Assembly (NCBI RefSeq): GCF_900290115.1
Contig: NZ_LT985750.1
Coordinates: forward strand, 450,750 to 514,749
Length of the DNA stretch: 64,000 bases
Reading direction: 5' to 3'
From: Alistipes sp. Marseille-P5061
GTDB lineage: Bacteria; Bacteroidota; Bacteroidia; Bacteroidales; Rikenellaceae
Part shown: positions 1 to 8,224 of the stretch, one piece after another
Position numbering within the stretch: position 1 is the first letter of the stretch
How the letters are laid out: each line of letters begins with the position of its first letter
Notes under the pieces: model-generated
The model's database searches: none
Told to the model about the DNA's origin: nothing
The model's input: only the letters and a program-made list of their open reading frames with translations
Translations under genes and position numbers: made by a program

Positions 1-649
1 CGGTGATGGTCATCGTGGCCTCGTGGCGCTGGCGGTCGGTGCTGGGCGTCGGGGTCACGCGGACGGCCGTGCGCTCCAGAGCCGTGCCCTGCATCGGCGA
101 GACGCTCACCCACGAGTCGTCGCTCAGGGTGATGGTCCAGTCGAAGGAGCCCGTTACGTAGAACGTCGTCGGAGCCGACTCTTCGGCCATAAAGACCATC
201 TGGTCGTCGGTTATCCCCTCGACGGTAAGTCCTGCGGCGTTGAAGGCGTCCTGACGCAGCTGGACCGTCATCTCGGTGTAGACCGGATGGAGGTGGTTGC
301 CGCTGTTGGCGCGGATGGTGAATTCACCCGTGCGCTCCTCGCCCGTGTTCTCGTTGGCAATGACCGAGATTTCGAGCCCGGTGCCGGCCTCACCCTCCTT
401 GGGGGTGACGACGAACCAGCCCTCCGTCTTGGTGATTTCCCACGGGGCGTCGCTGCTCAGCAGGAAGGTCTGGGGCTCCTGTGCCGTATAGAGGAACGAG
501 AAGCCCTGGTCGGGTATGTTCTCTGTGGTTATGGTCGGGGGCAGCGGCTCGCGCGAACTGCTCTCCGTCTCGTCCTCCGAGCAGCCTCCCGTTGCCAGGA
601 GCGCTGCGCAGAAGAGCGGCAGAAACCATTTGTTGCGTAATCTTTTCAT
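1..649 (-). CDS. BACON-domain lipoprotein, 3' part outside window
   Basis: Partial gene: it starts at ATG 649 and stays open to the window edge, so at least 216 residues are visible. The N-terminus is a lipoprotein signal (MKRLRNKW..., then ATGGCSEDE, lipobox Cys about residue 23). A first BACON-type Ig fold follows (PWEITKTEGWF..., then TGEERTGEFTIRAN) and a second begins at SFDWTITLSDDSW. BACON domains are Bacteroidetes carbohydrate- or mucin-associated modules; the enzymatic part, if any, lies beyond the edge. It starts 18 bases after the stop of the phosphoesterase at 668-2854, so it is the last visible gene of that operon. Function is not known; surface attachment is inferred from the lipobox. 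Confidence 0.85.
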   Translation of the reverse strand, partial: MKRLRNKWFLPLFCAALLATGGCSEDETESSSREPLPPTITTENIPDQGFSFLYTAQEPQTFLLSSDAPWEITKTEGWFVVTPKEGEAGTGLEISVIANENTGEERTGEFTIRANSGNHLHPVYTEMTVQLRQDAFNAAGLTVEGITDDQMVFMAEESAPTTFYVTGSFDWTITLSDDSWVSVSPMQGTALERTAVRVTPTPSTDRQRHEATMTIT

Positions 650-667
650 GGGTTATGATTTTTGCGG

Positions 668-2854
668 TTAGAAATCGGACTTGAACGCCTTGGGGCGCGT
701 CATGCTCTCGGTGTAGACGTTGCCGAAGCGGTCGGTGACGGAGATTTCGAGCGTCGAGTTCGCGGACGAAGCCGTCACGGAGAAGATGTGCGGGCAGTAT
801 CCCGAGGGGAAGGAGAGCGAGTTCGAGACGCCGCGCGGGATGTCGTAGGAAATCGTGTGGAGCGGGTCGCGCATCCATACCTGCTCGACGTCGAGCTGGC
901 GGTCGTTCTCCGTCACGGTGATGTCCCAGCCCGGTTCGTAGGCCCAAACGTTGATGAATACCTCGTTTTCGCCCACCGAGTTGTAGTCGTTGCGGCGGTT
1001 GGGCAGGTTGCCCGAATCAAAGGCCTTCTGCGCCTCCTCGTCGGTTGCCCAGTAGTTCTTCACCTCGTTCATGTCGTAGGTCATGAACTGACGCTCGACG
1101 GGCAGGTCGACGCCCTTGTACTGCCACTTCATGTCGGTGCCGTTGACCGTGTAAATCTTGTAGCCGGCCGGCGAGCCGTCCGTGCAGATGTTGATGCCGG
1201 CGTAGTTGCGCGTCCACCACCAGGTGCCGCAGACGGCCGCCACGTTCTGCTCGTAGACGTTGCTGAACGAGGGCGACTGGATGTTGCGGTTGACGTGCGT
1301 GTGGCCCGTGACGAAGGTGACGTTCTTAAAGCCGTCGAAGCAGCTCAGCACCTCGCTCACGTTGGTTACGGCGGTGGTTACGCGGTCGATGCCCGAGTAG
1401 TTGTAGAGCGGGCAGTGTGCGCCGACCACAATCGGGGTCGACTTGTCGACGTACTTGAGCTCCTCGCGCAGCCAGGCAAGCTGCTTGGCGGTGAAGGTGC
1501 GGTTGTACTCACGGTCGCCCACGACGCCCTGCGAGCCGCCGTCGTTGGTATACTGCGTATCGTCGAGCATGATGTAGTGAATCTTGCCGATGTTCATTGC
1601 GTAGTAGACCGGGCCCATGTACTGGCGGTAGGGTGCCTCGGCCAGGAAGTCATCGGCCACGTAGGGGTCGTTGTCGTGGTTGCCCATGGCGGACCATACC
1701 TGGAAGTTGAAGTCCTCGATGGCAGCCTTGCACTCGGGCAGCGCCCACTTGTTCGAATACCAGTAGAGGTCCCACGAGAAGTCGCCCAGGTTGAGCATGT
1801 AGACCTTGCCTGCGAAGCTGTTGTAGTTGGCCGTAATCTCACTTGCGAAGCCGTCGGCGAACTGTACGTGGTCAAGCGGCGTGTTGCGGTTGGCCAGGTG
1901 CATGTCCGTAGCCACGAGCATCGTGTGGTTGTCGTTCTGCGTCGGAATGAGCTTGAAGTCGAGCTGCTCGCAGGTCGAGGCGTCGAGCGTGCAGGGCTTC
2001 CAGAACTGCGGCATCGCCTTCTGCGTCGGCACGTCGTAGCCCGAGGGCAGGATGATGAAGGCCAGCTGGTTGCGCTTCTCCGAAGCGAGCCAGTAGAAGC
2101 CGTTCTCGTCGGTCTGGGTAATCAGGTCGCCGTCCGATACGAGCACGTTGGGAATGCCCTGTCCGTTGCTGTGGACGATGCCCTTGATGGTCATGCCCTC
2201 CTTGTCGGGAACGACGGCCGAGGTCGAGAGGAAGAGTTCGGTCGTGCCGAGCTCCTGGGTCTCCTCGCCGCGGCGCAGCGTGAAGGTGCTCTCACCCTCG
2301 GCGACGCCCTCGGGAATGATGAAGGTGACCGACTGGTCGTCCACCTCGCTGGGCGTGATTTCATGCGAGCCGCCGGCCTGGTCGAGCACCAGCACGTCGG
2401 TCATGCGGAATCCCTCGCCGCGGATGACGGCGGGAGCTCCCCACGAGGCCGACATCGTCTCGTCGAGTTCGACGTTGATGACCAGCTTGACGGTCAGCGT
2501 CGAGGCGCCGAGTACCTGGTAGTCGTCGCCGCGGAGCAGGACGAACTTGTAGGTGTGTCCGTCCTCAATCTCGTCGGGGAGCGTGAAGGTCAGAAGGTTC
2601 GACGAGGAGACCTCGGTTGTTGCCTCGAGGTCGGTCTCGGCGCGGAGCATCATCTGGTCGCCCGATTCGAAGCCCTGGCCTTCGATGGGGACCTCCATGC
2701 CCTTGAACACATCCATCGATGTGTTGATTACCACGTCGGATACCAGTCGTCCCTCGTCCACATAGACGGAGTCGCCGCTGTCCTCGCATCCCGAGATGCA
2801 AAGCAGCGTACACGACAGCGACAGAATGGTAAGTAGTGTAAGGAGTTTTTTCAT
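668..2854 (-). CDS. Calcineurin-like phosphoesterase lipoprotein with N-terminal Ig-like domains
   Basis: 728 residues with a lipoprotein signal (lipobox LCISGC, Cys23). Residues about 35-210 look like two IPT/Ig-type beta domains, 215-285 like the MetallophosN carboxypeptidase-like domain, followed by the metallophosphatase core and a C-terminal Metallophos_C-like region. Metal ligands are visible in order: DMH, GD (NLGDFSWD), GNHD, AHCP and GHTH. The set is complete, so a di-metal phosphohydrolase is expected; the substrate is unknown. It lies 51 bases downstream of a shorter paralogue (2906-4312) and 18 bases upstream of a BACON lipoprotein, forming an operon. The lipobox suggests envelope anchoring. 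Family call is firm, substrate is not. Confidence 0.9.
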   Translation of the reverse strand: MKKLLTLLTILSLSCTLLCISGCEDSGDSVYVDEGRLVSDVVINTSMDVFKGMEVPIEGQGFESGDQMMLRAETDLEATTEVSSSNLLTFTLPDEIEDGHTYKFVLLRGDDYQVLGASTLTVKLVINVELDETMSASWGAPAVIRGEGFRMTDVLVLDQAGGSHEITPSEVDDQSVTFIIPEGVAEGESTFTLRRGEETQELGTTELFLSTSAVVPDKEGMTIKGIVHSNGQGIPNVLVSDGDLITQTDENGFYWLASEKRNQLAFIILPSGYDVPTQKAMPQFWKPCTLDASTCEQLDFKLIPTQNDNHTMLVATDMHLANRNTPLDHVQFADGFASEITANYNSFAGKVYMLNLGDFSWDLYWYSNKWALPECKAAIEDFNFQVWSAMGNHDNDPYVADDFLAEAPYRQYMGPVYYAMNIGKIHYIMLDDTQYTNDGGSQGVVGDREYNRTFTAKQLAWLREELKYVDKSTPIVVGAHCPLYNYSGIDRVTTAVTNVSEVLSCFDGFKNVTFVTGHTHVNRNIQSPSFSNVYEQNVAAVCGTWWWTRNYAGINICTDGSPAGYKIYTVNGTDMKWQYKGVDLPVERQFMTYDMNEVKNYWATDEEAQKAFDSGNLPNRRNDYNSVGENEVFINVWAYEPGWDITVTENDRQLDVEQVWMRDPLHTISYDIPRGVSNSLSFPSGYCPHIFSVTASSANSTLEISVTDRFGNVYTESMTRPKAFKSDF

Positions 2855-2905
2855 ACGGTATTGGGTTTTGGTTTTTTACATAGGGTTGTTATTGTTTCGA
2901 GCGGG

Positions 2906-4312
2906 TCACCGGAGGCGGAGCTGCTCGGTGTATCGGCGTCCGAAGCGGTCGGTGGCGACGACGGTGACCGCGTGGGCGTCGGCCGAGGGTCGGGCCGCAA
3001 AGTAGAAGTTGGTGGGGCGGGCGCTCTGTGCATGCGCGAGCCGTACGCCGGCGCTGCGCAGCGAGTCGAGGCGGGCCGTATAGTCGGGGTCGGCGATGTG
3101 GATGCGCTGCATGGCGCCGCGGTAGCGGCCGTCCTCATACCAGACCACCGTCCAGTGCGGGTCCCAGTTCCACGCCTTGACCACCAGTCGGTCACCATAG
3201 CCCTCGACCTGCCCCGGGAGCCAGAGACGCAGCTGCCGGTCGGCCGGTTCGTCGAGGCTCTGGTACTGCCACTCGAAGTCGTCGCCCGACTCGCGGAAGA
3301 GCTGATAGCCCTTCGGCGTGCCGTCGGCATTCATCGGGTCGTGCCAGAGGTTGCCGCAGAGCTGCGCCACGTTGTGCTCCGTGACGCCGTCGCGCACCTC
3401 GTAGTTCGAGTTGATGTGGGTGTGGCCCGTGATGAAGTGGAGTTCGAAGCCGGCAAAAGCCGCCAGAAGCGGCTCGATGCTCTCCATCGTGTGGTTGAGC
3501 CATGACTTGTAGACCGGTGCGTGCATGGCGATGCAGACGCGCGAGCCCGTCGGCAGCAGGCGGGCATAGCGGGCGGCCCAGGCGAGTTGCAGCGTGTCGA
3601 GCTGCTCGTCGTAGTGTTTGTCGCCGTGGTAGATGATGTCGTCGAGGACGATGTAATGGGTGCGGCCCAAATCGAAGGCGTAGTAGGTCGGGCCGAAGCA
3701 GCGGCGGTAGTTCTCGGCCGAGGCGTCGTCGTCGCTCACCGCGCGGTCGTGGTCGTGGTTGCCGATAAGCGGGTAGACGGGGATGCCCAGCTGTCCGAAG
3801 AGTCCCTTTACGCCGGCCATCAGCTCGGGCGAGTCCCAGACGATGTCGCCCAGAATCAGCGCGGCCTGCGGCCGGTCGGCAGCCGCGGCGCGGGCGCATC
3901 TTTTATTTAATATAGGTATTATTTCCTGCTCCAGCCGTTCGAAGTGGTTGCGGCTCTTGGGCTGCGGGTCGGCGATGGCCAGCAGTTCGTATCCGGCCGT
4001 GGGGGCCTCCCAGCGCAGCAGCTCGAAGTCGTAGCGCGACGTGCGCTCCTCGACGACGCGGTAGAAGCGGGGGAATCCCTCCTCGGCGGGGGCGACGTAG
4101 CCCGCCGGAGTCACCATCGCCACGAAGTGGGCCCCCTCTGCGAGGTCGAGTTCGTAGGCTCCGTTCGCATCGGTGCGGGCAAAGGTATGGCCGTCGGTAA
4201 GCAGGACGTTACCGACAGGCTCTTTTTCGCAGGTGACGCGGCCCTTCACAGGGCGTGCAACGGTTCCGAGCCAAAGAATGCTTGCCAGAAGGCAAAGAAG
4301 TATTCTTTTCAT
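2906..4312 (-). CDS. Calcineurin-like phosphoesterase, secreted, DPQ variant
   Basis: 468 residues, cleavable signal (MKRILLCLLASILWLGTVA). The order matches its neighbour without the Ig-like domains: MetallophosN (about 22-95), metallophosphatase core, Metallophos_C. Metal motifs: ADPQ in place of DxH, GDIVWD, GNHDHD, AMHAPVY and GHTHINS. The H-to-Q change in the first motif is known from the CPPED1-type branch, so it need not mean inactivity. First gene of the operon: a clear promoter lies at 4376-4406 and two more genes follow downstream. The paralogue pair probably arose by tandem duplication with gain of Ig domains and a lipobox in the second copy. Substrate unknown. Confidence 0.9.
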   Translation of the reverse strand: MKRILLCLLASILWLGTVARPVKGRVTCEKEPVGNVLLTDGHTFARTDANGAYELDLAEGAHFVAMVTPAGYVAPAEEGFPRFYRVVEERTSRYDFELLRWEAPTAGYELLAIADPQPKSRNHFERLEQEIIPILNKRCARAAAADRPQAALILGDIVWDSPELMAGVKGLFGQLGIPVYPLIGNHDHDRAVSDDDASAENYRRCFGPTYYAFDLGRTHYIVLDDIIYHGDKHYDEQLDTLQLAWAARYARLLPTGSRVCIAMHAPVYKSWLNHTMESIEPLLAAFAGFELHFITGHTHINSNYEVRDGVTEHNVAQLCGNLWHDPMNADGTPKGYQLFRESGDDFEWQYQSLDEPADRQLRLWLPGQVEGYGDRLVVKAWNWDPHWTVVWYEDGRYRGAMQRIHIADPDYTARLDSLRSAGVRLAHAQSARPTNFYFAARPSADAHAVTVVATDRFGRRYTEQLRLR

Positions 4313-4375
4313 GGACAGGGGGCGTTTTTTAACGGAGTAGTTGCGATGCGTAATAATTTTTATTTTATTTCAAAA

Positions 4376-4406
4376 CAAATGTAGGGATTATATTTTATAT
4401 TTCAAA
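4376..4406 (-). promoter_or_regulatory. Bacteroidetes sigma-A promoter of the phosphoesterase operon
   Basis: Read on the minus strand it is TTTG (4406-4403), exactly 19 bases, then TACATTTG (4383-4376). This is a full match to the TTTG-N19-TAnnTTTG consensus. The start codon at 4312 follows with a leader of roughly 60 bases. Confidence 0.85.
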
Positions 4407-4755
4407 ATAGATAACGATTCTTTTGCAAAGAATTCACTGCTTTGTAACGAAGAGGCGCTTTCGGCGGGACAATAGCCCCTTGTCGTGGGAGTTATTGGAA
4501 CAAAGGATATCCTTTTTGCACTCCATTTTGTCGAAAGGGAGTATAGATTCGTTCAAAACGGGCTCTGTTTTGTTACAATTACGGCCACGGGGCTCACCTC
4601 TTACGCCACTTCAGACGGTGTACTTCGGGTGACATTTCCTTGCTTTCTGGTCGTTAATGGCTTGTTTCGAGTTTGAAATTGGTTTGGAGGAGGCGGAAAA
4701 TCATTTCAAAACGAAACTTTCGTGCTCTTTTCGCCCCTTTTCAGAGGCTTCGGAA
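4407..4755. other. Gene-free gap, AT-richer than surroundings
   Basis: No supportable gene on either strand between the phosphoesterase promoter and the terminator of the symporter gene. It holds a perfect 14-bp palindrome, AAAGGATATCCTTT, at 4502-4515, about 95 bases upstream of the -33 box. Base composition is visibly more AT-rich than the rest of the window. A regulatory role is possible but unsupported. Confidence 0.5.
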
Positions 4756-4798
4756 GAGAAAAACGGACGCTCCCGCATTCGAGGAGACGTCCGTTTTT
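4756..4798 (-). terminator. Terminator after the sodium symporter gene
   Basis: An 11-bp stem, AAAAACGGACG (4759-4769) with CGTCCGTTTTT (4788-4798), holds an inner CTCC/GGAG pairing. A-rich and T-rich flanks on both sides could end transcription in either direction. Confidence 0.8.
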
Positions 4799-4817
4799 AA
4801 AAATTTATAAAATCGGT

Positions 4818-6167
4818 TCAATAGAGCCCCAGGTTGTCCAGAAAGACCAGCAGCAGGATGATGGGGCAGACCCAGCGCAGCAGGAAGATGAAGAGCCCGT
4901 AGATGCGGAAGCGGAGCTTCCCGCCGTTGGTCACCTCGTCGTGCAGCCGCGCGGGGTCGAGCTTCCAGCCGACGAAGAGGCAGGTGAAGAGACCGCCCAG
5001 CGGGAGCAGGATGTTGGCTGTGGCGAAGTCGAGGGCGTCGAAGAGCGTCAGCCCGAAGATGCGCCAGCCGCCGAGCACTCCGAGCGAGAGCGAGGCGAGC
5101 GTTGCCAGCAGTGCCGTGGCGCCCGTGGTGAGCCAGGCGGCCGCGCGGCGCGAGAGGTGCCACTCCTCGTGCAGGTAGGCCGTGATGACCTCGTGCAGCG
5201 AGATGGTCGAGGTGATGGCGGCGACGACCAGCAGCAGGAAGAAGACCGTCGACCAGACCATGCTCAGCGGCATGCCGTTGAAGATGCCGGGCAGCGTGAT
5301 GAAGACCAGCGAGGGGCCCGACGTGGGGGCGATGCCGGCTGTGAAGACGGCCGGGAAGATAATCACGCCGGCCAGTACGGCCACCAGCGTGTCGAGCAGC
5401 GAGACGTTGAGGGCCGTGTGGCGCAGGTTGGTGTCGGGCTTGAAGTAGGAGGCGTAGGTCACCATGGTGCCGATGCCCACCGAGAGCGAGAAGAAGGCCT
5501 GGCCCAGCGCCGTGAGCAGCGTCGAGGCGGTCACCTTCGAGAAGTCGGGGTAGAAGAGGAAACGGAGCCCCTCGCCGGCGCCGGGCATCAGCAGCGCGTG
5601 AATCGAGAGTGCGATGAGGATGACGAAGAGCAGCGGCATGAGCACCTTGGCTGAGCGTTCGATTCCCTTCTGGACGCCGAGCGCGATGACGGCGTGGGTG
5701 GCCAGGATGAAGAGCAGCGTGTAGAGCAGCGGCCGCCATGGATTGGTGATGAAGCGCTCGAAGAGCGAGGCATACTCCTCGGCCGTCGTATGGCGGGCCA
5801 GCTCGCCCGTGAGCGAGTGGACCGTATACTCGGCCGTCCAGCCCGAGACCACGAAGTAGAAGCCCAGGATGAGGAAGGCGGCCAGCACGCTGTTGTAGCC
5901 GATGAAGCTCCAGCGGCGGTCGAGCGCGTGGTAGGCGCCCACGGCATTGCGGCGCGTCGAGCGGCCGACGGCGAACTCGGCCACCATGATGGGGAGTCCC
6001 AGCAGCAGTACGCAACCTATATATATCAGCAGGAAGGCTCCGCCGCCGTTCTCTCCGGCGACGTAGGGGAAGCGCCAGATGTTGCCCAGCCCTACGGAGC
6101 TCCCGGCGGCGACCAGCACGGCGCTCAGTTTGCCGCCCAGTGTGACGCGATGGTGGTGGTGTGTCAT
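4818..6167 (-). CDS. Sodium-dependent transporter of the NSS/SNF family
   Basis: 449 residues, the usual length of bacterial neurotransmitter:sodium symporters (LeuT/MhsT type). The N-terminal hallmark is present: AAGSSVGLGNIWRFPYVAGE with GGGAFLL after it, forming the unwound TM1 substrate and Na+ site. About 11-12 hydrophobic segments can be counted. These proteins import amino acids or related small molecules with Na+ across the inner membrane; the substrate cannot be read from sequence. An odd run of four histidines sits at residues 3-6. It is downstream of folB by about 300 bases, so own promotion or readthrough are both possible; no clear TAnnTTTG box was found just upstream. Confidence 0.92.
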   Translation of the reverse strand: MTHHHHRVTLGGKLSAVLVAAGSSVGLGNIWRFPYVAGENGGGAFLLIYIGCVLLLGLPIMVAEFAVGRSTRRNAVGAYHALDRRWSFIGYNSVLAAFLILGFYFVVSGWTAEYTVHSLTGELARHTTAEEYASLFERFITNPWRPLLYTLLFILATHAVIALGVQKGIERSAKVLMPLLFVILIALSIHALLMPGAGEGLRFLFYPDFSKVTASTLLTALGQAFFSLSVGIGTMVTYASYFKPDTNLRHTALNVSLLDTLVAVLAGVIIFPAVFTAGIAPTSGPSLVFITLPGIFNGMPLSMVWSTVFFLLLVVAAITSTISLHEVITAYLHEEWHLSRRAAAWLTTGATALLATLASLSLGVLGGWRIFGLTLFDALDFATANILLPLGGLFTCLFVGWKLDPARLHDEVTNGGKLRFRIYGLFIFLLRWVCPIILLLVFLDNLGLY

Positions 6168-6464
6168 GGTATTCTAAGATTTATGGATGCTTTCTTCTCT
6201 CGGTTGTGGTTGGCGGTTGCAGCGGTGCCTGTCCCTGAGGCCTCTGCGGTGCGGTTGTTGCGCGGTGCCAGGTTACGAACCCCTGTGTTGCGGCGGTCAC
6301 GGGGCGCCTGCTCCTGAGGCCCCGGTGGGGCGGCTGTTGCGCGGTGCTCGCCCCCCCCCTGCGGTGCTGCCCTTCACGGATACGGCAAGCGGAGCGGCCT
6401 TGCCTTCCGTCGGGAAGGGTTGGGGTCGCTCCGCTCGTCCTGGCTGCGTCGGGATGCCCGGCCC
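6168..6464. repeat. GC-rich gap with degenerate direct repeats
   Basis: No gene is supported. Two related blocks near 6231-6285 and 6315-6355 share CCTGAGGCC and, later, GTTGCGCGGTGC, suggesting a decayed repeat of a few tens of bases. The gap separates folB from the symporter gene. Confidence 0.4.
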
Positions 6465-6818
6465 TTAACGCTCGAGCACGACGCTGACCTTCTCCAGCTT
6501 GCCGCCCAGCGGCGGTGCGAGCTTCGAAACCCTGCATTTTACGTGCCGGATTTGGGCGAAGTCGGCGTAGAGCGCCTCGATGATGTTGGCGGCCACCCGC
6601 TCGATGGTCCGCTGCGTGATGCCCATCTGGCGGCGGACCGTCTCGTAGACGGTCAGGTAGTTGACCGTCCGCGTTACGTCGTCGCACTCGGCGGCGTCGC
6701 CCAGCTCGGCCGTGATGACCAGGTCGACCGTGAAGCGGTTGCCGACCTGCTGCTCCAGGTCGTAGCAGCCGTGGTAGGCCCGGAACTCCATGCGTGTCAG
6801 TTCGATGTCGTAGAGCAT
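6465..6818 (-). CDS. folB: Dihydroneopterin aldolase
   Basis: 117 residues, full length for FolB. It converts 7,8-dihydroneopterin to 6-hydroxymethyl-dihydropterin and glycolaldehyde in folate synthesis, in the cytoplasm. Recognised from the opening IELTRMEFRAYHGCYDLEQQ, where the R-A-Y-H-G-C-Y segment with E after it is the family signature, and from the RTIERVAANI stretch followed by the KCRVSKLAPP strand with its conserved K. The gene starts 13 bases after the tyrS stop and is probably cotranscribed with it. No other folate gene is in the window. Confidence 0.92.
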   Translation of the reverse strand: MLYDIELTRMEFRAYHGCYDLEQQVGNRFTVDLVITAELGDAAECDDVTRTVNYLTVYETVRRQMGITQRTIERVAANIIEALYADFAQIRHVKCRVSKLAPPLGGKLEKVSVVLER

Positions 6819-6831
6819 GACCCCTTCGGAG

Positions 6832-8127
6832 CTATTCGGCGATGACCAGATAGTAGTTCTTCTTGCCGCGCTGTACGAGCAGGTACTTGCCGGCGATGAG
6901 CTCCTCCTCCGTGACGATGCGCATCGGGTCGGTGACCTTCTCCTTGTTGAGCGACACGCCGCCGCCCTGGACCATCTTGCGGCACTCGCCCTTCGAGGGG
7001 AAGATGTTGGTCCGTCCGGCGCAGAGCTCGATGAAGGGGAGCGTGCCGAGCTCCGAGCGGGCGATGCGGAACTGCGGAACCCCCTCGAAGACCTGCAGCA
7101 GCGTCTTCTCGTCGAGGCGGCGCAGCGCCTCGGAGGTCGAGCTGCCGAAGAGGATGTTCGACGCCTCGAGGGCCTTCTCGTACTCCTCGCGCGAGTGAAT
7201 CATGGTGGTCACCTCCTCCGCCAGCCGCTTCTGCAGCACGCGCAGGTGGGGCGCAGCCTCGTGCTCGGCGATGAGCGCCTCGATGGTCTCGCGGTCGAGC
7301 AGCGTGAAAATCTTGATGTAGCGCTTGGCATCCTCGTCGCTCACGTTGAGCCAGAACTGGTAGAACTTGTAGGGCGACGTGTAGCGTGCATCGAGCCATA
7401 CGTTGCCGCTCTCGGTCTTGCCGAACTTCGTGCCGTCGGCCTTGGTGATGAGCGGGCAGGTGATGGCGAAGGCCTCGGCCTCGGGACCCAGCTTGCGGCG
7501 GATGAGCTCCGTGCCGGTGGTGATGTTGCCCCACTGGTCGGCGCCGCCCAGCTGGATTTTGCAGTTCATCGTCTGGTAGAGGTGCAGGAAGTCGTAGCCC
7601 TGCACGAGCTGGTAGGTGAACTCGGTGAACGACATGCCGTCACCCTCGCCGTTGAAGCGCTTCTTGACCGAATCCTTGGCCATCATGTAGTTGACGGTGA
7701 TGCACTTGCCGATGTCGCGGATGAAGTCCAGGAAGGTGAAGTCCTTCATCCAGTCGTAGTTGTTGACCATGCGTGCGGCGTTGGGGGCGTCCGAGTCGAA
7801 GTCGAGCAGCTTGGCCAGCTGCCGCTTGATGGCCTCCTGGTTGTGGCGCAGCGTCTGCTCGTCGAGCAGGTTGCGCTCCTGCGACTTGCCCGAGGGGTCG
7901 CCAATCATGCCCGTGGCGCCGCCCACGAGGGCCAGCGGACGGTGGCCGCACAGCTGGAAGTGCTTGAGAATCATCACGCCCACCAGGTGGCCGATGTGCA
8001 GCGAGTCGGCCGTGGGGTCGATGCCCAGGTAGGCCGTCGTCATCTCTTTTTCGAGTTGTTCCTTTGCGCCGGGCATGATGGTGTGAATCATGCCGCGCCA
8101 TTCGAGTTCTTCGATGAAGTTTTTCAT
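6832..8127 (-). CDS. tyrS: Tyrosine--tRNA ligase
   Basis: 431 residues, class I aminoacyl-tRNA synthetase. The HIGH motif is at residues 44-47 and the KMSKS-equivalent is KFGKT at 234-238; GGADQWGN at 194-201 is the usual tyrosine-site loop. The C-terminal 80 residues form an S4 RNA-binding domain ([12 protein letters not shown]...). It attaches tyrosine to tRNA-Tyr. Upstream, dnaX ends 97 bases before; downstream, folB follows at 13 bases. No box was seen directly upstream, so transcription from the dnaX promoter is likely. Confidence 0.97.
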   Translation of the reverse strand: MKNFIEELEWRGMIHTIMPGAKEQLEKEMTTAYLGIDPTADSLHIGHLVGVMILKHFQLCGHRPLALVGGATGMIGDPSGKSQERNLLDEQTLRHNQEAIKRQLAKLLDFDSDAPNAARMVNNYDWMKDFTFLDFIRDIGKCITVNYMMAKDSVKKRFNGEGDGMSFTEFTYQLVQGYDFLHLYQTMNCKIQLGGADQWGNITTGTELIRRKLGPEAEAFAITCPLITKADGTKFGKTESGNVWLDARYTSPYKFYQFWLNVSDEDAKRYIKIFTLLDRETIEALIAEHEAAPHLRVLQKRLAEEVTTMIHSREEYEKALEASNILFGSSTSEALRRLDEKTLLQVFEGVPQFRIARSELGTLPFIELCAGRTNIFPSKGECRKMVQGGGVSLNKEKVTDPMRIVTEEELIAGKYLLVQRGKKNYYLVIAE

Positions 8128-8224
8128 ATCGTTTCGTTGTCTTTCTTGCTTCGTTGTGCGGTTGCCGCGCGTCGGTCGGGGCGTCGGCTTCCGCTCCGCG
8201 GGGTGGGGCGGCGTGCCGCCCGTC

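Noticed and set aside
662..2836. 724-residue open frame on the plus strand opposite the phosphoesterase gene
   Set aside because: Repeating V/R/L/G-rich composition typical of antisense frames in GC-rich DNA; the minus strand encodes a complete, motif-bearing enzyme.
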